DNA from: Massilia sp. IC2-278
GTDB lineage: Bacteria; Pseudomonadota; Gammaproteobacteria; Burkholderiales; Burkholderiaceae_D
Length of the DNA stretch: 64,000 nucleotides
NCBI RefSeq assembly: GCF_020708045.1
Contig: NZ_JAJFES010000019.1
Span: 1-64,000, forward strand
Direction of reading: 5' to 3'
This document shows positions 54,439 through 62,734 of the stretch, piece by piece. A program made the translations under genes and the position numbers. Position 1 is the stretch's first letter, and each line of letters begins with the position of its first letter. The notes under the pieces are model-generated. The model was not told the origin of the DNA. It did not search any database and saw nothing but the letters and a program-made list of their open reading frames with translations.

Positions 54439-56568
54439 ATGAATTCCGGCGCAAATGCACAAGTCGCGGCTCAGGTCGCTCGTGAGCAGCATGGCGACAT
54501 CCTTCTGGTCAGCATCGACAACCCGCCCGTCAACGCCCTCGGCGTGGATGTGCGCCGCGGCCTGCTCGAGGCCATCGAAGCCGCCGACGCCGATCCGGCC
54601 GTCAAGGCCGTGCTGATCGTCGGCGCGGGCCGCAACTTCATCGGCGGCGCCGACATCCGCGAATTCGGCAAGCCGCCGATGGCGCCGGCCCTGCCTGACG
54701 TCTGCAACCGCATCGAAGCCTCGACCAAGCCGGTGGTTGCCGCCATCAATGGCGTCGCCCTGGGCGGCGGCCTGGAAGTGGCCCTGTCCGCGCACTACCG
54801 CGTGGCCCTGCCGACCGCCAAGTTCGGCCTGCCGGAAGTCGCCCTCGGCCTGCTGCCGGGCGCCGGCGGCACCCAGCGTACCCCGCGCCTGATCGGTGCG
54901 CAAGCCGCTTTGGACCTGATGCTGACCGGCCGCCACGCCAGCGCCAAGGAAGCCGAAAAGCTCGGCCTGGTCGACCGCATCGTCGAAGGCGACGACCCGG
55001 TGGCCGTGGGCCTCACCTATGCCCAGGAACTGCTGGACGCAAAAGCGCCGGTGCGCCGCACCCGCGACGCCGAAGCGCTGGCCGACCGTGCTGCGCAAAG
55101 CGCCGTGGTTGACGCCGCGCGTGCAGATACCGCAAAAAAATCGCGCGGCCTGTTCTCGCCCTTGAAGATCGTCGACGCGGTGCAAGGCGCCATCGACCTG
55201 CCGTTCGACGACGGCCTGGCGCTGGAACGCAAGCTCTTCATCGAATGCCTGGACAGCCCGCAGCGCGCCGGCCTGGTGCACGCCTTCTTTGCCGAGCGCG
55301 AAACGGCCAAGTCGCCTGAAACCCGTGACGCGAAACCGCGCGCGATTGCCAGCGTCGGCATCGTCGGCGGCGGCACCATGGGCGCCGGCATTGCCGTCGC
55401 GGCACTGGACGCCGGCCTGCCGGTGACCATGATCGAGCGCGACGAAGAAGCGCTGGCGCGCGGCCGCAAGAACGTGGAAAAAGTCTACGATGGCCTGGTC
55501 AAGAAAGGCCGCATGACGGAAGAGGGCAAGACCGCCGTCATGGCGCGCTGGACCGGCAGCACCGCCTACGATGCGCTGGCCAATGTCGACCTGGTGATCG
55601 AAGCCGTGTTCGAAGAGATGGGCGTGAAGAAGGCCGTCTTCGCCGAGTTGGATCGCGTCTGCAAGCAGGGCGCCGTGCTGGCCACGAACACCTCTTACCT
55701 GGACATCAACGAGATCGCCGACAGCGTCTCGCGTCCGCAAGACGTGATCGGCCTGCACTTCTTCTCGCCGGCGAACATCATGAAGCTGCTCGAGATCGTC
55801 GTGCCTGCGAAAGTGGCGAACGATGTCGTCGCCACCGCCTTCGAGCTGGCCAAGAAATTGAAAAAGACCCCGGTGCGTGCCGGCGTATGCGACGGCTTCA
55901 TCGGCAACCGCATCCTGGCTGTCTACGGCCAGGCCGCGCACTACATGATGGAAGACGGCGCGTCCCCGTACCAGATCGACAAGGCACTGCGCGACTTCGG
56001 CTACCCGATGGGCCCATTCCAGGTGTCCGACCTTGCCGGCGGCGACATCGGCTGGGCCACCCGCAAGCGCCGCGCCGCCACCCGCGATCCGAAGGCGCGC
56101 TACGTGCAGATCGCCGACCGCATCGCCGAGCGTGGCTGGTTCGGCCAGAAGACCGGCCGCGGCTACTACCTGTACCCGGAAGGCGCGCGCATCGGCACGC
56201 CGGACCCGGAAGTCGAAGCCATCATCGACGCCGAACGTGAACGCGCCGGCGTGACCCCGCGCGAATTCAGCGACGAAGAGATCGTGCGCCGCTACCTGGC
56301 CGCGATGATCAACGAAGGCGCGAACGTGGTGCACCAGGGGATCGCCCTGCGTCCGCTCGATGTGGATGTGACCTTCGTGCACGGCTACGGCTTCCCGCGC
56401 TACCGCGGCGGCCCGATGAAGTATGCCGATACCGTCGGCTTGCCGAAGATCCTCGCCGACATCCAGGAATTCGCGAAGGAAGACCCGATCTTCTGGCAGC
56501 CGTCGCCGCTGCTGGTGGAGCTGGTCGAGAAGGGCCAGGACTTCAGCAGCCTGAATCAAATCAAGTAA
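54439..56568 (+). CDS. Bifunctional enoyl-CoA hydratase / 3-hydroxyacyl-CoA dehydrogenase (PimF-like)
   Basis: This cytosolic multifunctional beta-oxidation enzyme has 709 aa. The hydratase domain comes first (residues 1-190), with the oxyanion-hole segments GRNFIGGADIREFG and GVALGGGLEVALSAHYRVALP (in parts) and the catalytic Glu in GLPEVALGLLPGAGGTQR. The NAD-binding dehydrogenase domain begins near 295 (VGIVGGGTMGAGIAVAALDAG), with TNTSYLDINEIA, GLHFFSPANIMKLLEIV and CDGFIGNRI. The length and order fit PimF/FadJ-like proteins. The ATG has AAGGAGACAGG. It heads a six-gene operon together with thiolase, two acyl-CoA dehydrogenases, a second hydratase and a CoA-transferase. Confidence 0.94.
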   Translation: MNSGANAQVAAQVAREQHGDILLVSIDNPPVNALGVDVRRGLLEAIEAADADPAVKAVLIVGAGRNFIGGADIREFGKPPMAPALPDVCNRIEASTKPVVAAINGVALGGGLEVALSAHYRVALPTAKFGLPEVALGLLPGAGGTQRTPRLIGAQAALDLMLTGRHASAKEAEKLGLVDRIVEGDDPVAVGLTYAQELLDAKAPVRRTRDAEALADRAAQSAVVDAARADTAKKSRGLFSPLKIVDAVQGAIDLPFDDGLALERKLFIECLDSPQRAGLVHAFFAERETAKSPETRDAKPRAIASVGIVGGGTMGAGIAVAALDAGLPVTMIERDEEALARGRKNVEKVYDGLVKKGRMTEEGKTAVMARWTGSTAYDALANVDLVIEAVFEEMGVKKAVFAELDRVCKQGAVLATNTSYLDINEIADSVSRPQDVIGLHFFSPANIMKLLEIVVPAKVANDVVATAFELAKKLKKTPVRAGVCDGFIGNRILAVYGQAAHYMMEDGASPYQIDKALRDFGYPMGPFQVSDLAGGDIGWATRKRRAATRDPKARYVQIADRIAERGWFGQKTGRGYYLYPEGARIGTPDPEVEAIIDAERERAGVTPREFSDEEIVRRYLAAMINEGANVVHQGIALRPLDVDVTFVHGYGFPRYRGGPMKYADTVGLPKILADIQEFAKEDPIFWQPSPLLVELVEKGQDFSSLNQIK

Positions 56569-56592
56569 ATAGAACAACCTAGGAGACTCGCC

Positions 56593-57774
56593 ATGCGCGA
56601 AGCAGTCATCGTTTCAACCGCCCGCACCCCGCTGACCAAGGCGCACCGCGGCGAATTCAATATCACCTCCGGCCCGCAGCTGGCCGCCTTTGCCGTGCGC
56701 GCCGCAGTGGACCGCGCCGGCATCGACCCCGCCCTGATCGAGGACGCGATCCTCGGCTGCGGCTACCCGGAAGGCACCACCGGCCGTAATGTCGCGCGCC
56801 AGACCGTCATCCGCGCCGGCCTGCCGATCAGCATCGCCGGCACCACCGTCAACCGCTTCTGCGCCTCGGGCCTGCAGGCGATTGCCATCGGCGCCGGCCG
56901 CATCGTGGTCGACGGCGCACCGGCCGTGATTGCCGGCGGCGTGGAAAGCATTTCGCAAATCCGCACCCGCGAAAAGGGCGACTCGGGCATCGACCCATGG
57001 ATCCTCGAGAACAAGCCGGAACTCTACCTGCCGATGATCGACACCGCCGACATCGTCGCCGCCCGTTACGGCATCAGCCGCGAAGCGCAGGACCGCTTCT
57101 CGTTCGAGTCGCAGCGCAAGACCGAGGAAGCCCAGCTTGCCGGCCGCTACAAGGACGAGATCATCGCCTGCACCACGACCATGTCGGTCACCGACAAGGA
57201 AACCGGCGCCGTCACCCAGCGCGAAGTGACCGTCGACCAGGACACCTGCAACCGCCGCGGCACCACCTACGAGGGCCTGGCGAAATTGGCCCCGGTGATG
57301 GGTGAAGGTAAATTCATCACGGCAGGCAATGCATCCCAGCTGTCGGATGGCGCCTCGGCTTGCGTGATGATGGAAGCAAAGGAAGCGGAACGCCTCGGCT
57401 TGACGCCGCTCGCCGCCTTCCGTGGCCTGGCCGTCGCCGGCTGCGAGCCGGACGAAATGGGCATCGGCCCGGTGTTCGCGGTGCCAAAGCTGTTGACCCG
57501 CTTTGGCCTCACCGTCGACGACATCGGCTTGTGGGAACTGAACGAAGCCTTCGCGTCGCAAGCCATCTACTGCCAGCAGCGCCTTGGCATCCCCGACGAG
57601 CGCCTGAACGTGAACGGCGGCGCGATCTCCATCGGCCACCCGTTCGGCATGACCGGCGCGCGCCTGGCCGGCCACGTCCTGTTGGAAGGCAAGCGCCGTG
57701 GCGTGAAGTACGCCGTGGTCACGATGTGCATCGCCGGCGGCATGGGCGCGGCTGGCCTGTTCGAGATTTTCTGA
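56593..57774 (+). CDS. Acetyl-CoA acyltransferase (thiolase, PimB-like)
   Basis: This thiolase cleaves 3-oxoacyl-CoA with CoA to acetyl-CoA and the shortened acyl-CoA. The 393-aa protein has the nucleophilic cysteine in [18 protein letters not shown]. The two other signatures are [21 protein letters not shown] (in parts, with the catalytic His) and [19 protein letters not shown], with the proton-donor Cys. An AGGAG ribosome site lies in the 24-base gap after the bifunctional enzyme gene. Order and similarity in style match pimB of pimelate operons. Confidence 0.94.
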   Translation: MREAVIVSTARTPLTKAHRGEFNITSGPQLAAFAVRAAVDRAGIDPALIEDAILGCGYPEGTTGRNVARQTVIRAGLPISIAGTTVNRFCASGLQAIAIGAGRIVVDGAPAVIAGGVESISQIRTREKGDSGIDPWILENKPELYLPMIDTADIVAARYGISREAQDRFSFESQRKTEEAQLAGRYKDEIIACTTTMSVTDKETGAVTQREVTVDQDTCNRRGTTYEGLAKLAPVMGEGKFITAGNASQLSDGASACVMMEAKEAERLGLTPLAAFRGLAVAGCEPDEMGIGPVFAVPKLLTRFGLTVDDIGLWELNEAFASQAIYCQQRLGIPDERLNVNGGAISIGHPFGMTGARLAGHVLLEGKRRGVKYAVVTMCIAGGMGAAGLFEIF

Positions 57775-57782
57775 GGATAGTC

Positions 57783-58991
57783 ATGGATCTGAATTTCACC
57801 CCCCAAGAAGAAGCATTCCGCGCCGAAGTACGCGCCTTCCTGGCCGAGAAGCTGCCGAAGCGCTTGTCGGATAAAGTCGCCAACGGCAAGCACCTGACCA
57901 AGGCCGACATGGAAGAGTGGCACGCGATCCTGAACGAACGCGGCTGGCTGGCGAACCACTGGCCGGAACAGTACGGCGGCCCAGGCTGGACCGCCATCGA
58001 GAAGTTCATCTTCGAGAACGAGTGCGCGCTGGCGAACTCGCCGCGCATCGTGCCCTTCGGCGTCAACATGCTGGGCCCAGTGCTCATCAAGTACGGTAAC
58101 GAAGCACAGAAACAGTATTGGCTGCCGCGTATCCTGGACGGCTCGGACTGGTGGTGCCAGGGTTACTCGGAACCGGGTGCCGGCTCCGACCTCGCGGCCG
58201 TGAAGACCACCGCCGTGCGCGGTACCGATGCCGAGGGCGACCACTACATCGTGAATGGCCAGAAGACCTGGACCACGCTGGGCCAGCACGCCAACATGAT
58301 CTTCTGCCTGGTGCGCACGAACCGCGAAGCCAAGAAACAGGAAGGCATCAGCTTCCTGCTGGTGGACATGAACACGCCTGGCGTCGAAGTACGTCCGATC
58401 ATCACCCTCGACGGCGAGCACGAAGTCAACGAAGTCTTCTTCACCGACGTGCGCGTACCGGCCGAGAATCTGGTGGGCGAAGAGAACCGCGGCTGGACCT
58501 GCGCCAAGTACCTGCTGACCTACGAGCGCACGAATATCGCCGGCGTCGGCTTCTCGGTAGCGGCACTGGCGCGCCTGAAGCGCATCGCAGCGGAACAGAC
58601 CCGCAACGGCAAGCCGCTGACTGAAGATCCAACGTTTGCCAGCCGCCTCGCGCGCGTCGAGATCGACCTGGAAAACATGAAGACCACCAACCTGCGCGTG
58701 ATCGCGGCGGTGGCCGGCGGCGGCGTGCCGGGTGCGGAAAGCTCGATGCTGAAGATCCGCGGCACCGAGATCCGCCAGGAGATCCTGTCGCTGACGCGCC
58801 GCGCGATGGGCGTGTACGCGCGTCCGTTCACCCAGGACATGCTGGATGCCGACTTCGCCGGCGAGCCATTCGGCCCGGACTTCGCGGCAGCGGCCACGGC
58901 GCAGTACTTCAACAATCGCAAGCTGTCGATCTTCGGCGGCTCCAACGAGATCCAGAAAAACATCATCTCCAAGATGATCCTCGGCCTGTAA
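57783..58991 (+). CDS. Acyl-CoA dehydrogenase (PimC-like, large subunit type)
   Basis: This FAD enzyme desaturates acyl-CoA and donates electrons to ETF. The 402-aa protein begins MDLNFTPQEEAFRAEVRAFL and has QGYSEPGAGSDLAAVKT, GQKTWTTLGQHANMIFCLVRT and the final FGGSNEIQKNIISKMILG (in parts). The [11 protein letters not shown] segment is typical of the PimC/large-subunit clade, which works in a pair with a smaller homologue. The smaller homologue follows 13 bases downstream. The catalytic base position could not be assigned with confidence. Confidence 0.92.
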   Translation: MDLNFTPQEEAFRAEVRAFLAEKLPKRLSDKVANGKHLTKADMEEWHAILNERGWLANHWPEQYGGPGWTAIEKFIFENECALANSPRIVPFGVNMLGPVLIKYGNEAQKQYWLPRILDGSDWWCQGYSEPGAGSDLAAVKTTAVRGTDAEGDHYIVNGQKTWTTLGQHANMIFCLVRTNREAKKQEGISFLLVDMNTPGVEVRPIITLDGEHEVNEVFFTDVRVPAENLVGEENRGWTCAKYLLTYERTNIAGVGFSVAALARLKRIAAEQTRNGKPLTEDPTFASRLARVEIDLENMKTTNLRVIAAVAGGGVPGAESSMLKIRGTEIRQEILSLTRRAMGVYARPFTQDMLDADFAGEPFGPDFAAAATAQYFNNRKLSIFGGSNEIQKNIISKMILGL

Positions 58992-59004
58992 GAGGGAGAC
59001 AGAC

Positions 59005-60162
59005 ATGAACTTCGAACACACTGAAGAACGGCGCATGCTCGCCGATAGCCTGAACCGCTTTATCGCCGAGCAGTATCACGTTGAAACGCGCAACCGTACC
59101 GCGGCGACCGAGCAGGGCTACTCGACCGAGATGTGGGAAAAATTCGCGGAGCTGGGCGTGATCGGCGCGCTGCTGCGCGAAGAAGACGGCGGCTTCGGCG
59201 GCGGCGGTTTCGACATCGCCGTGGTCTTCGAGGCCCTGGGCCGTGGCCTGGTGCTGGAACCGGTGCTGGGCAGCGCCGTGCTGGCGGCCGAGGCGATCTC
59301 GTTTGCCGGCAATGCCGAGCAAAAGGCCGTGCTGGAAGAAATCGCGGCCGGCGCCACCATCGCTACCTTCGCGCACGACGAGCCGAACACCCACTACGAA
59401 CTGGCACGCGTGCAGACCACCGCACGCCGCGAGGGCGATGCCTGGGTGCTGGACGGCGTGAAGGCCGTGGTGCAGGCGGCCGAGCAGGCGAATGTCTTCG
59501 TCGTCTCGGCGCGTACTTCGGGCGAGGTCGGTTCCGAAGACGGCATCTCGCTGTTCCTGGTGCCGCAAGGCGCGCCGGGCGTCTCGACCCGTGGCACCCC
59601 GACCATGGACGGCGGCCGCGTCGCCGACGTCACCTTCGCCAATGTGCAGCTGAGCGAAGCCGCGCTGCTGGGTGAAGAAGGCAAGGGCTACGCCACGCTG
59701 GAGCGCGCGGTCGGCCGTGGCATCCTGGCGCTGTGTGCGGAAGCTGTCGGCGCGATGGAAGCGGCGAAGGAAGCGACCCTGGATTACCTGCGCACCCGCA
59801 AGCAGTTCGGCGTGCCGATCGGTTCCTTCCAGGCCCTGCAGCATCGCATGGCCGACCTGCTGCTGGAAATCGAGCAGGCCCGTTCGACCGTCATCAACGC
59901 CGCTGCGGCCCTGGATGCGGACCGCGTCACGCGCGAGCGCGCGCTGTCGGCAGCGAAGATGAGCATCGGCCGCATCGGCACCCTGGTGGCGGAAGAATGC
60001 ATCCAGCTGCACGGCGGTATCGGCATGACCTGGGAACTGCCGATGGCCCACTTCGCCAAGCGCCTGGTCCTGATCGACCACCAGTTGGGCGACGAGGACC
60101 ATCACCTGGAGCGTTACATCGCGCTGGGCCGCGCAGTTCAGCAAGACCCGGCTACGGCATGA
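59005..60162 (+). CDS. Acyl-CoA dehydrogenase (PimD-like, small subunit type)
   Basis: The 385-aa protein is a divergent acyl-CoA dehydrogenase that probably forms a hetero-oligomer with the preceding one. It opens MNFEHTEERRMLADSLNRFI, has GALLREEDGGFGGGGFDIAVV and a weakened substrate/FAD loop. It ends with VAEECIQLHGGIGMTWELPMAH and DHQLGDEDHHLERYIALG. The C-terminal Glu-Gly pattern of active enzymes is altered, in line with a partner subunit. The stop overlaps the next start as ATGA. Confidence 0.9.
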   Translation: MNFEHTEERRMLADSLNRFIAEQYHVETRNRTAATEQGYSTEMWEKFAELGVIGALLREEDGGFGGGGFDIAVVFEALGRGLVLEPVLGSAVLAAEAISFAGNAEQKAVLEEIAAGATIATFAHDEPNTHYELARVQTTARREGDAWVLDGVKAVVQAAEQANVFVVSARTSGEVGSEDGISLFLVPQGAPGVSTRGTPTMDGGRVADVTFANVQLSEAALLGEEGKGYATLERAVGRGILALCAEAVGAMEAAKEATLDYLRTRKQFGVPIGSFQALQHRMADLLLEIEQARSTVINAAAALDADRVTRERALSAAKMSIGRIGTLVAEECIQLHGGIGMTWELPMAHFAKRLVLIDHQLGDEDHHLERYIALGRAVQQDPATA

Positions 60163-60956
60163 GCGACGCACTGATCGTGCGGACCGAGGGCGCGGTGCGC
60201 GTCCTCGTCAACAGCAACCCGGCGGCGAGGAATGCCATCCGTCCGGAGCTGTACGACGCGCTGCAGGCAGCCTTGCTGGATGCCGCAGCCGATCCCACCA
60301 TCGGCGCGATCGTACTGGTCGGCGACGGCGAGTTCTTCTGCGCCGGCGGCGACTTGCGTGCGCTGGCAACGCGGCGCGAACTGGCGCCTGCCGAGCGGCG
60401 CGTGAAGATCGAGCGCCTGCACGAGACCGTCCGCGCGATCCGCGCCTGCCCGAAGCCCGTCATTGCGGCGGTGGAAGGCGGAGCAGCCGGCGCCGGACTG
60501 TCGCTGGCGCTGGCATGCGACATGCTGGTGTCGGCGCGCGATGCCTTCTTTGCGATGGCTTATGTCAAAGTCGGCCTGAGCCCGGATGGCGGTGCGACGG
60601 CTTTCCTGTCGCAGTTCCTGTCGCGCCAGCTGATGACGGAATTGTGCCTGTTGGGCGAGCGCCTCACGGCCGAGCGCCTGCATGCGCTGGGCGCCGTGAA
60701 TCGGCTGACCGAGCGCGGTGCGGCACTGGCGGAAGCGGTTGCGCTGGCAGCGCGCGTGGCCGATGGCCCGGCGAATGCCAATGCGCGCATCAAGACGCTG
60801 TGCGCTCAGGCGGGCTCGAACAGCCTGCACGAACAACTCGACCTGGAAGCGCAGCTGATGGTCGAGTCGCAGGGCGACGACGAAGCGCAGGAAGGCATCG
60901 CCGCCTTCTTCGGCAAGCGCGCACCGGATTTCAAGGCGCTGCGCCTGAAGCAGTAA
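60159..60956 (+). CDS. Enoyl-CoA hydratase/isomerase family protein
   Basis: The 265-aa crotonase-fold protein shows GDGEFFCAGGDLRALATRRE and VEGGAAGAGLSLALACDMLV, the two oxyanion-hole segments. A YVKVGLSPDGGATAFLSQFL region follows in which the usual catalytic Glu position reads as Asp-Gly (SPDGG), as in PaaG/isomerase-type members. It may hydrate or isomerise an unsaturated dicarboxylyl-CoA. It overlaps the small dehydrogenase subunit gene by four bases. Confidence 0.9.
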   Translation: MSDALIVRTEGAVRVLVNSNPAARNAIRPELYDALQAALLDAAADPTIGAIVLVGDGEFFCAGGDLRALATRRELAPAERRVKIERLHETVRAIRACPKPVIAAVEGGAAGAGLSLALACDMLVSARDAFFAMAYVKVGLSPDGGATAFLSQFLSRQLMTELCLLGERLTAERLHALGAVNRLTERGAALAEAVALAARVADGPANANARIKTLCAQAGSNSLHEQLDLEAQLMVESQGDDEAQEGIAAFFGKRAPDFKALRLKQ

Positions 60957-61017
60957 CAAGAACAAGCTGCCGGCGCCGCGATTGTGGACGCCGGCAGGTA
61001 GAACAGTGGAGATCAAG

Positions 61018-62226
61018 TTGAACAGCAAATCCAATCTGCCGCTGGCAGGCGTGCGCGTGCTGGACCTGTCGCGCGTGCTGGCCGGCCCCTGGTGCGCCAT
61101 GGTCCTCGGCGACCTGGGCGCGGAAGTGATCAAGGTCGAGCATCCCGAGCGCGGCGACGATACCCGCGACTGGGGCATGCGCGTCGGGTCCACCGAGACC
61201 GCCTACTTCAACAGCGTGAACCGCAACAAGCGTTCCGTCTGTCTCGACCTGAAGACTCCGGAAGGCCAGGAAATCGCACGCGAGCTGGTACGCAAGAGCG
61301 ACGTCGTGATCCAGAACTTCAAGTTCGGCGACGTCGAGCGCATGGGCCTGGGCTACGATGAACTCAGCAAGGAGCAGCCTGGCCTGATCTACTGCTCGAT
61401 TACCGGTTACGACCGCACCGGTCCGGAAGCCACGCGTCCCGGTTACGACCTGGTGATCCAGGGCGAGTCCGGCCTCATGGCGCTGAACGGCGAGCCGACC
61501 CAGCCGCCGCTGAAGTTCGGCGTGGCGGCAGTCGACATGATGACCGGGATGTACGCGGCCCAGGGCGTCCTCGCCGCGCTGTATGAACGCGAAAAAAGTG
61601 GACAAGGACGGCATGTAGGCATGGCGCTGTTCGACTGCGGCCTGATGATCACCGCCTACTACGGCCTGGAAGCCCTGCTGCGCGGGAACGACCCGCCGCG
61701 CTTCGGCAACGGCCACCCGTCGATCATGCCCTACGGCGTGTACGAAGCGGCCGATGGCCCGCTGGTGATCGCCGTCGGGAACAACAGCCAGTTCCTGCGC
61801 TTCTGCACGGACGTGATCGACCGTGCCGACATCGCCAGCGACGAGCGTTTTAAAACCAACCTGACCCGCACCCAGCACCGCGACGAACTGATGCCGATGA
61901 TCCGCAGCGAACTGGCCAAGCGCCAGCGCCGCGACCTGCTCGACGCGATGAGCCGGGTCGGCATTCCTTGCGGCGAAGTGGCGGGCCTGCACGAGGCACT
62001 GACCTCGCAGCGCGCCACGGACGGCGGCTTGGTGCAATACATGGCGCACGAGGAAGTGGGGCAGGTCGCTGTGCTGGCGTCGCCGTACCGCTTCAATGGC
62101 GAGCGCCTGCCGATCCGCAGTGCGCCGCCGCGTTTGGGCGAAGGCACGAACGAGGTGCTGGCCGACTTGCTGGGGCTGTCGGAAGAGAAGATCGCCAGCC
62201 TCAAGGAACGCGGCGTTTCTCGCTGA
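61018..62226 (+). CDS. Class III CoA-transferase (CaiB/BaiF family)
   Basis: This enzyme transfers CoA between an acyl-CoA and a free acid, here probably activating the dicarboxylate. The protein is about 402 aa from the TTG giving (M)NSKSNLPLAG, with GGAG six bases ahead; a GTG four codons earlier is the other candidate. Family motifs are GVRVLDLSRVLAGPWCAMVLGDLGAEVIKVEHP (in parts) and NRNKRSVCLDLK. The catalytic Asp lies in GYDLVIQGESGLMAL, and ALFDCGLMI follows. It takes the place that the acid-CoA ligase PimA has in Rhodopseudomonas-type pim operons. Confidence 0.92.
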   Translation: MNSKSNLPLAGVRVLDLSRVLAGPWCAMVLGDLGAEVIKVEHPERGDDTRDWGMRVGSTETAYFNSVNRNKRSVCLDLKTPEGQEIARELVRKSDVVIQNFKFGDVERMGLGYDELSKEQPGLIYCSITGYDRTGPEATRPGYDLVIQGESGLMALNGEPTQPPLKFGVAAVDMMTGMYAAQGVLAALYEREKSGQGRHVGMALFDCGLMITAYYGLEALLRGNDPPRFGNGHPSIMPYGVYEAADGPLVIAVGNNSQFLRFCTDVIDRADIASDERFKTNLTRTQHRDELMPMIRSELAKRQRRDLLDAMSRVGIPCGEVAGLHEALTSQRATDGGLVQYMAHEEVGQVAVLASPYRFNGERLPIRSAPPRLGEGTNEVLADLLGLSEEKIASLKERGVSR

Positions 62227-62359
62227 GCCGCTGAGCTGTTGAACCGCCGTCCGGCGGGTCGTCCGCGACCTGCTGGACCGTATGGAACCCTCGTTGAAAA
62301 TCGCGCTCCAACGCCTTTGCCGGTAAACGCATTCGTGCGCCGGCAGGGAGGAGTACGAA

Positions 62360-62731
62360 ATGAAATACCTAACAGCCGCGGCCTTGGCCGTGATGGTGAG
62401 CGCCTGCGCGCCGGTCACGCCGCGTCAGGACTTGCTTGGCACAACGGTGCCGGCGGATGTCGCCGCCCGCATCGTCAACATTACCCCCGCAACCCGCTAC
62501 GTCAACGTCATCGGCGGCGACGTGGTGCGCTTCGAATCCGCAGGCCAGGCCTTTGCCTGGGACTTCAACGCCAGCCCGATCGTCAATGTATTTGCACTGA
62601 ATCAGGTGGCGCCGAACGGCTTGCTGGACCACGAGGTCCTGGTCTACCTCATGCCCAACCCGCTGTATAACGAAGGAACCGAACTCTATGCGCGCAGCCG
62701 GCTAGCCACTCCCTGGCATCTGACCCACTAG
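62360..62731 (+). CDS. CzcE-like heavy-metal resistance lipoprotein
   Basis: The 123-aa protein begins MKYLTAAALAVMVSACAPVT, a lipoprotein-type signal with a cysteine at the cleavage region. The mature part resembles CzcE-type periplasmic copper-binding proteins: DLLGTTVPADVAARIVNITP, RYVNVIGGDVVRFESAGQAF and AWDFNA. The classical metal histidines are few here. AGGGAGGAG lies in front of the ATG. No czc or cop genes are nearby, so it is an orphan. The family call is moderately secure; metal binding is inferred. Confidence 0.7.
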   Translation: MKYLTAAALAVMVSACAPVTPRQDLLGTTVPADVAARIVNITPATRYVNVIGGDVVRFESAGQAFAWDFNASPIVNVFALNQVAPNGLLDHEVLVYLMPNPLYNEGTELYARSRLATPWHLTH

Positions 62732-62734
62732 GGT

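Noticed and set aside
54415-56577. 720-codon minus-strand frame opposite the bifunctional beta-oxidation gene
   Set aside because: It is an Asp/His/Gly-rich shadow of a clear gene on the plus strand.
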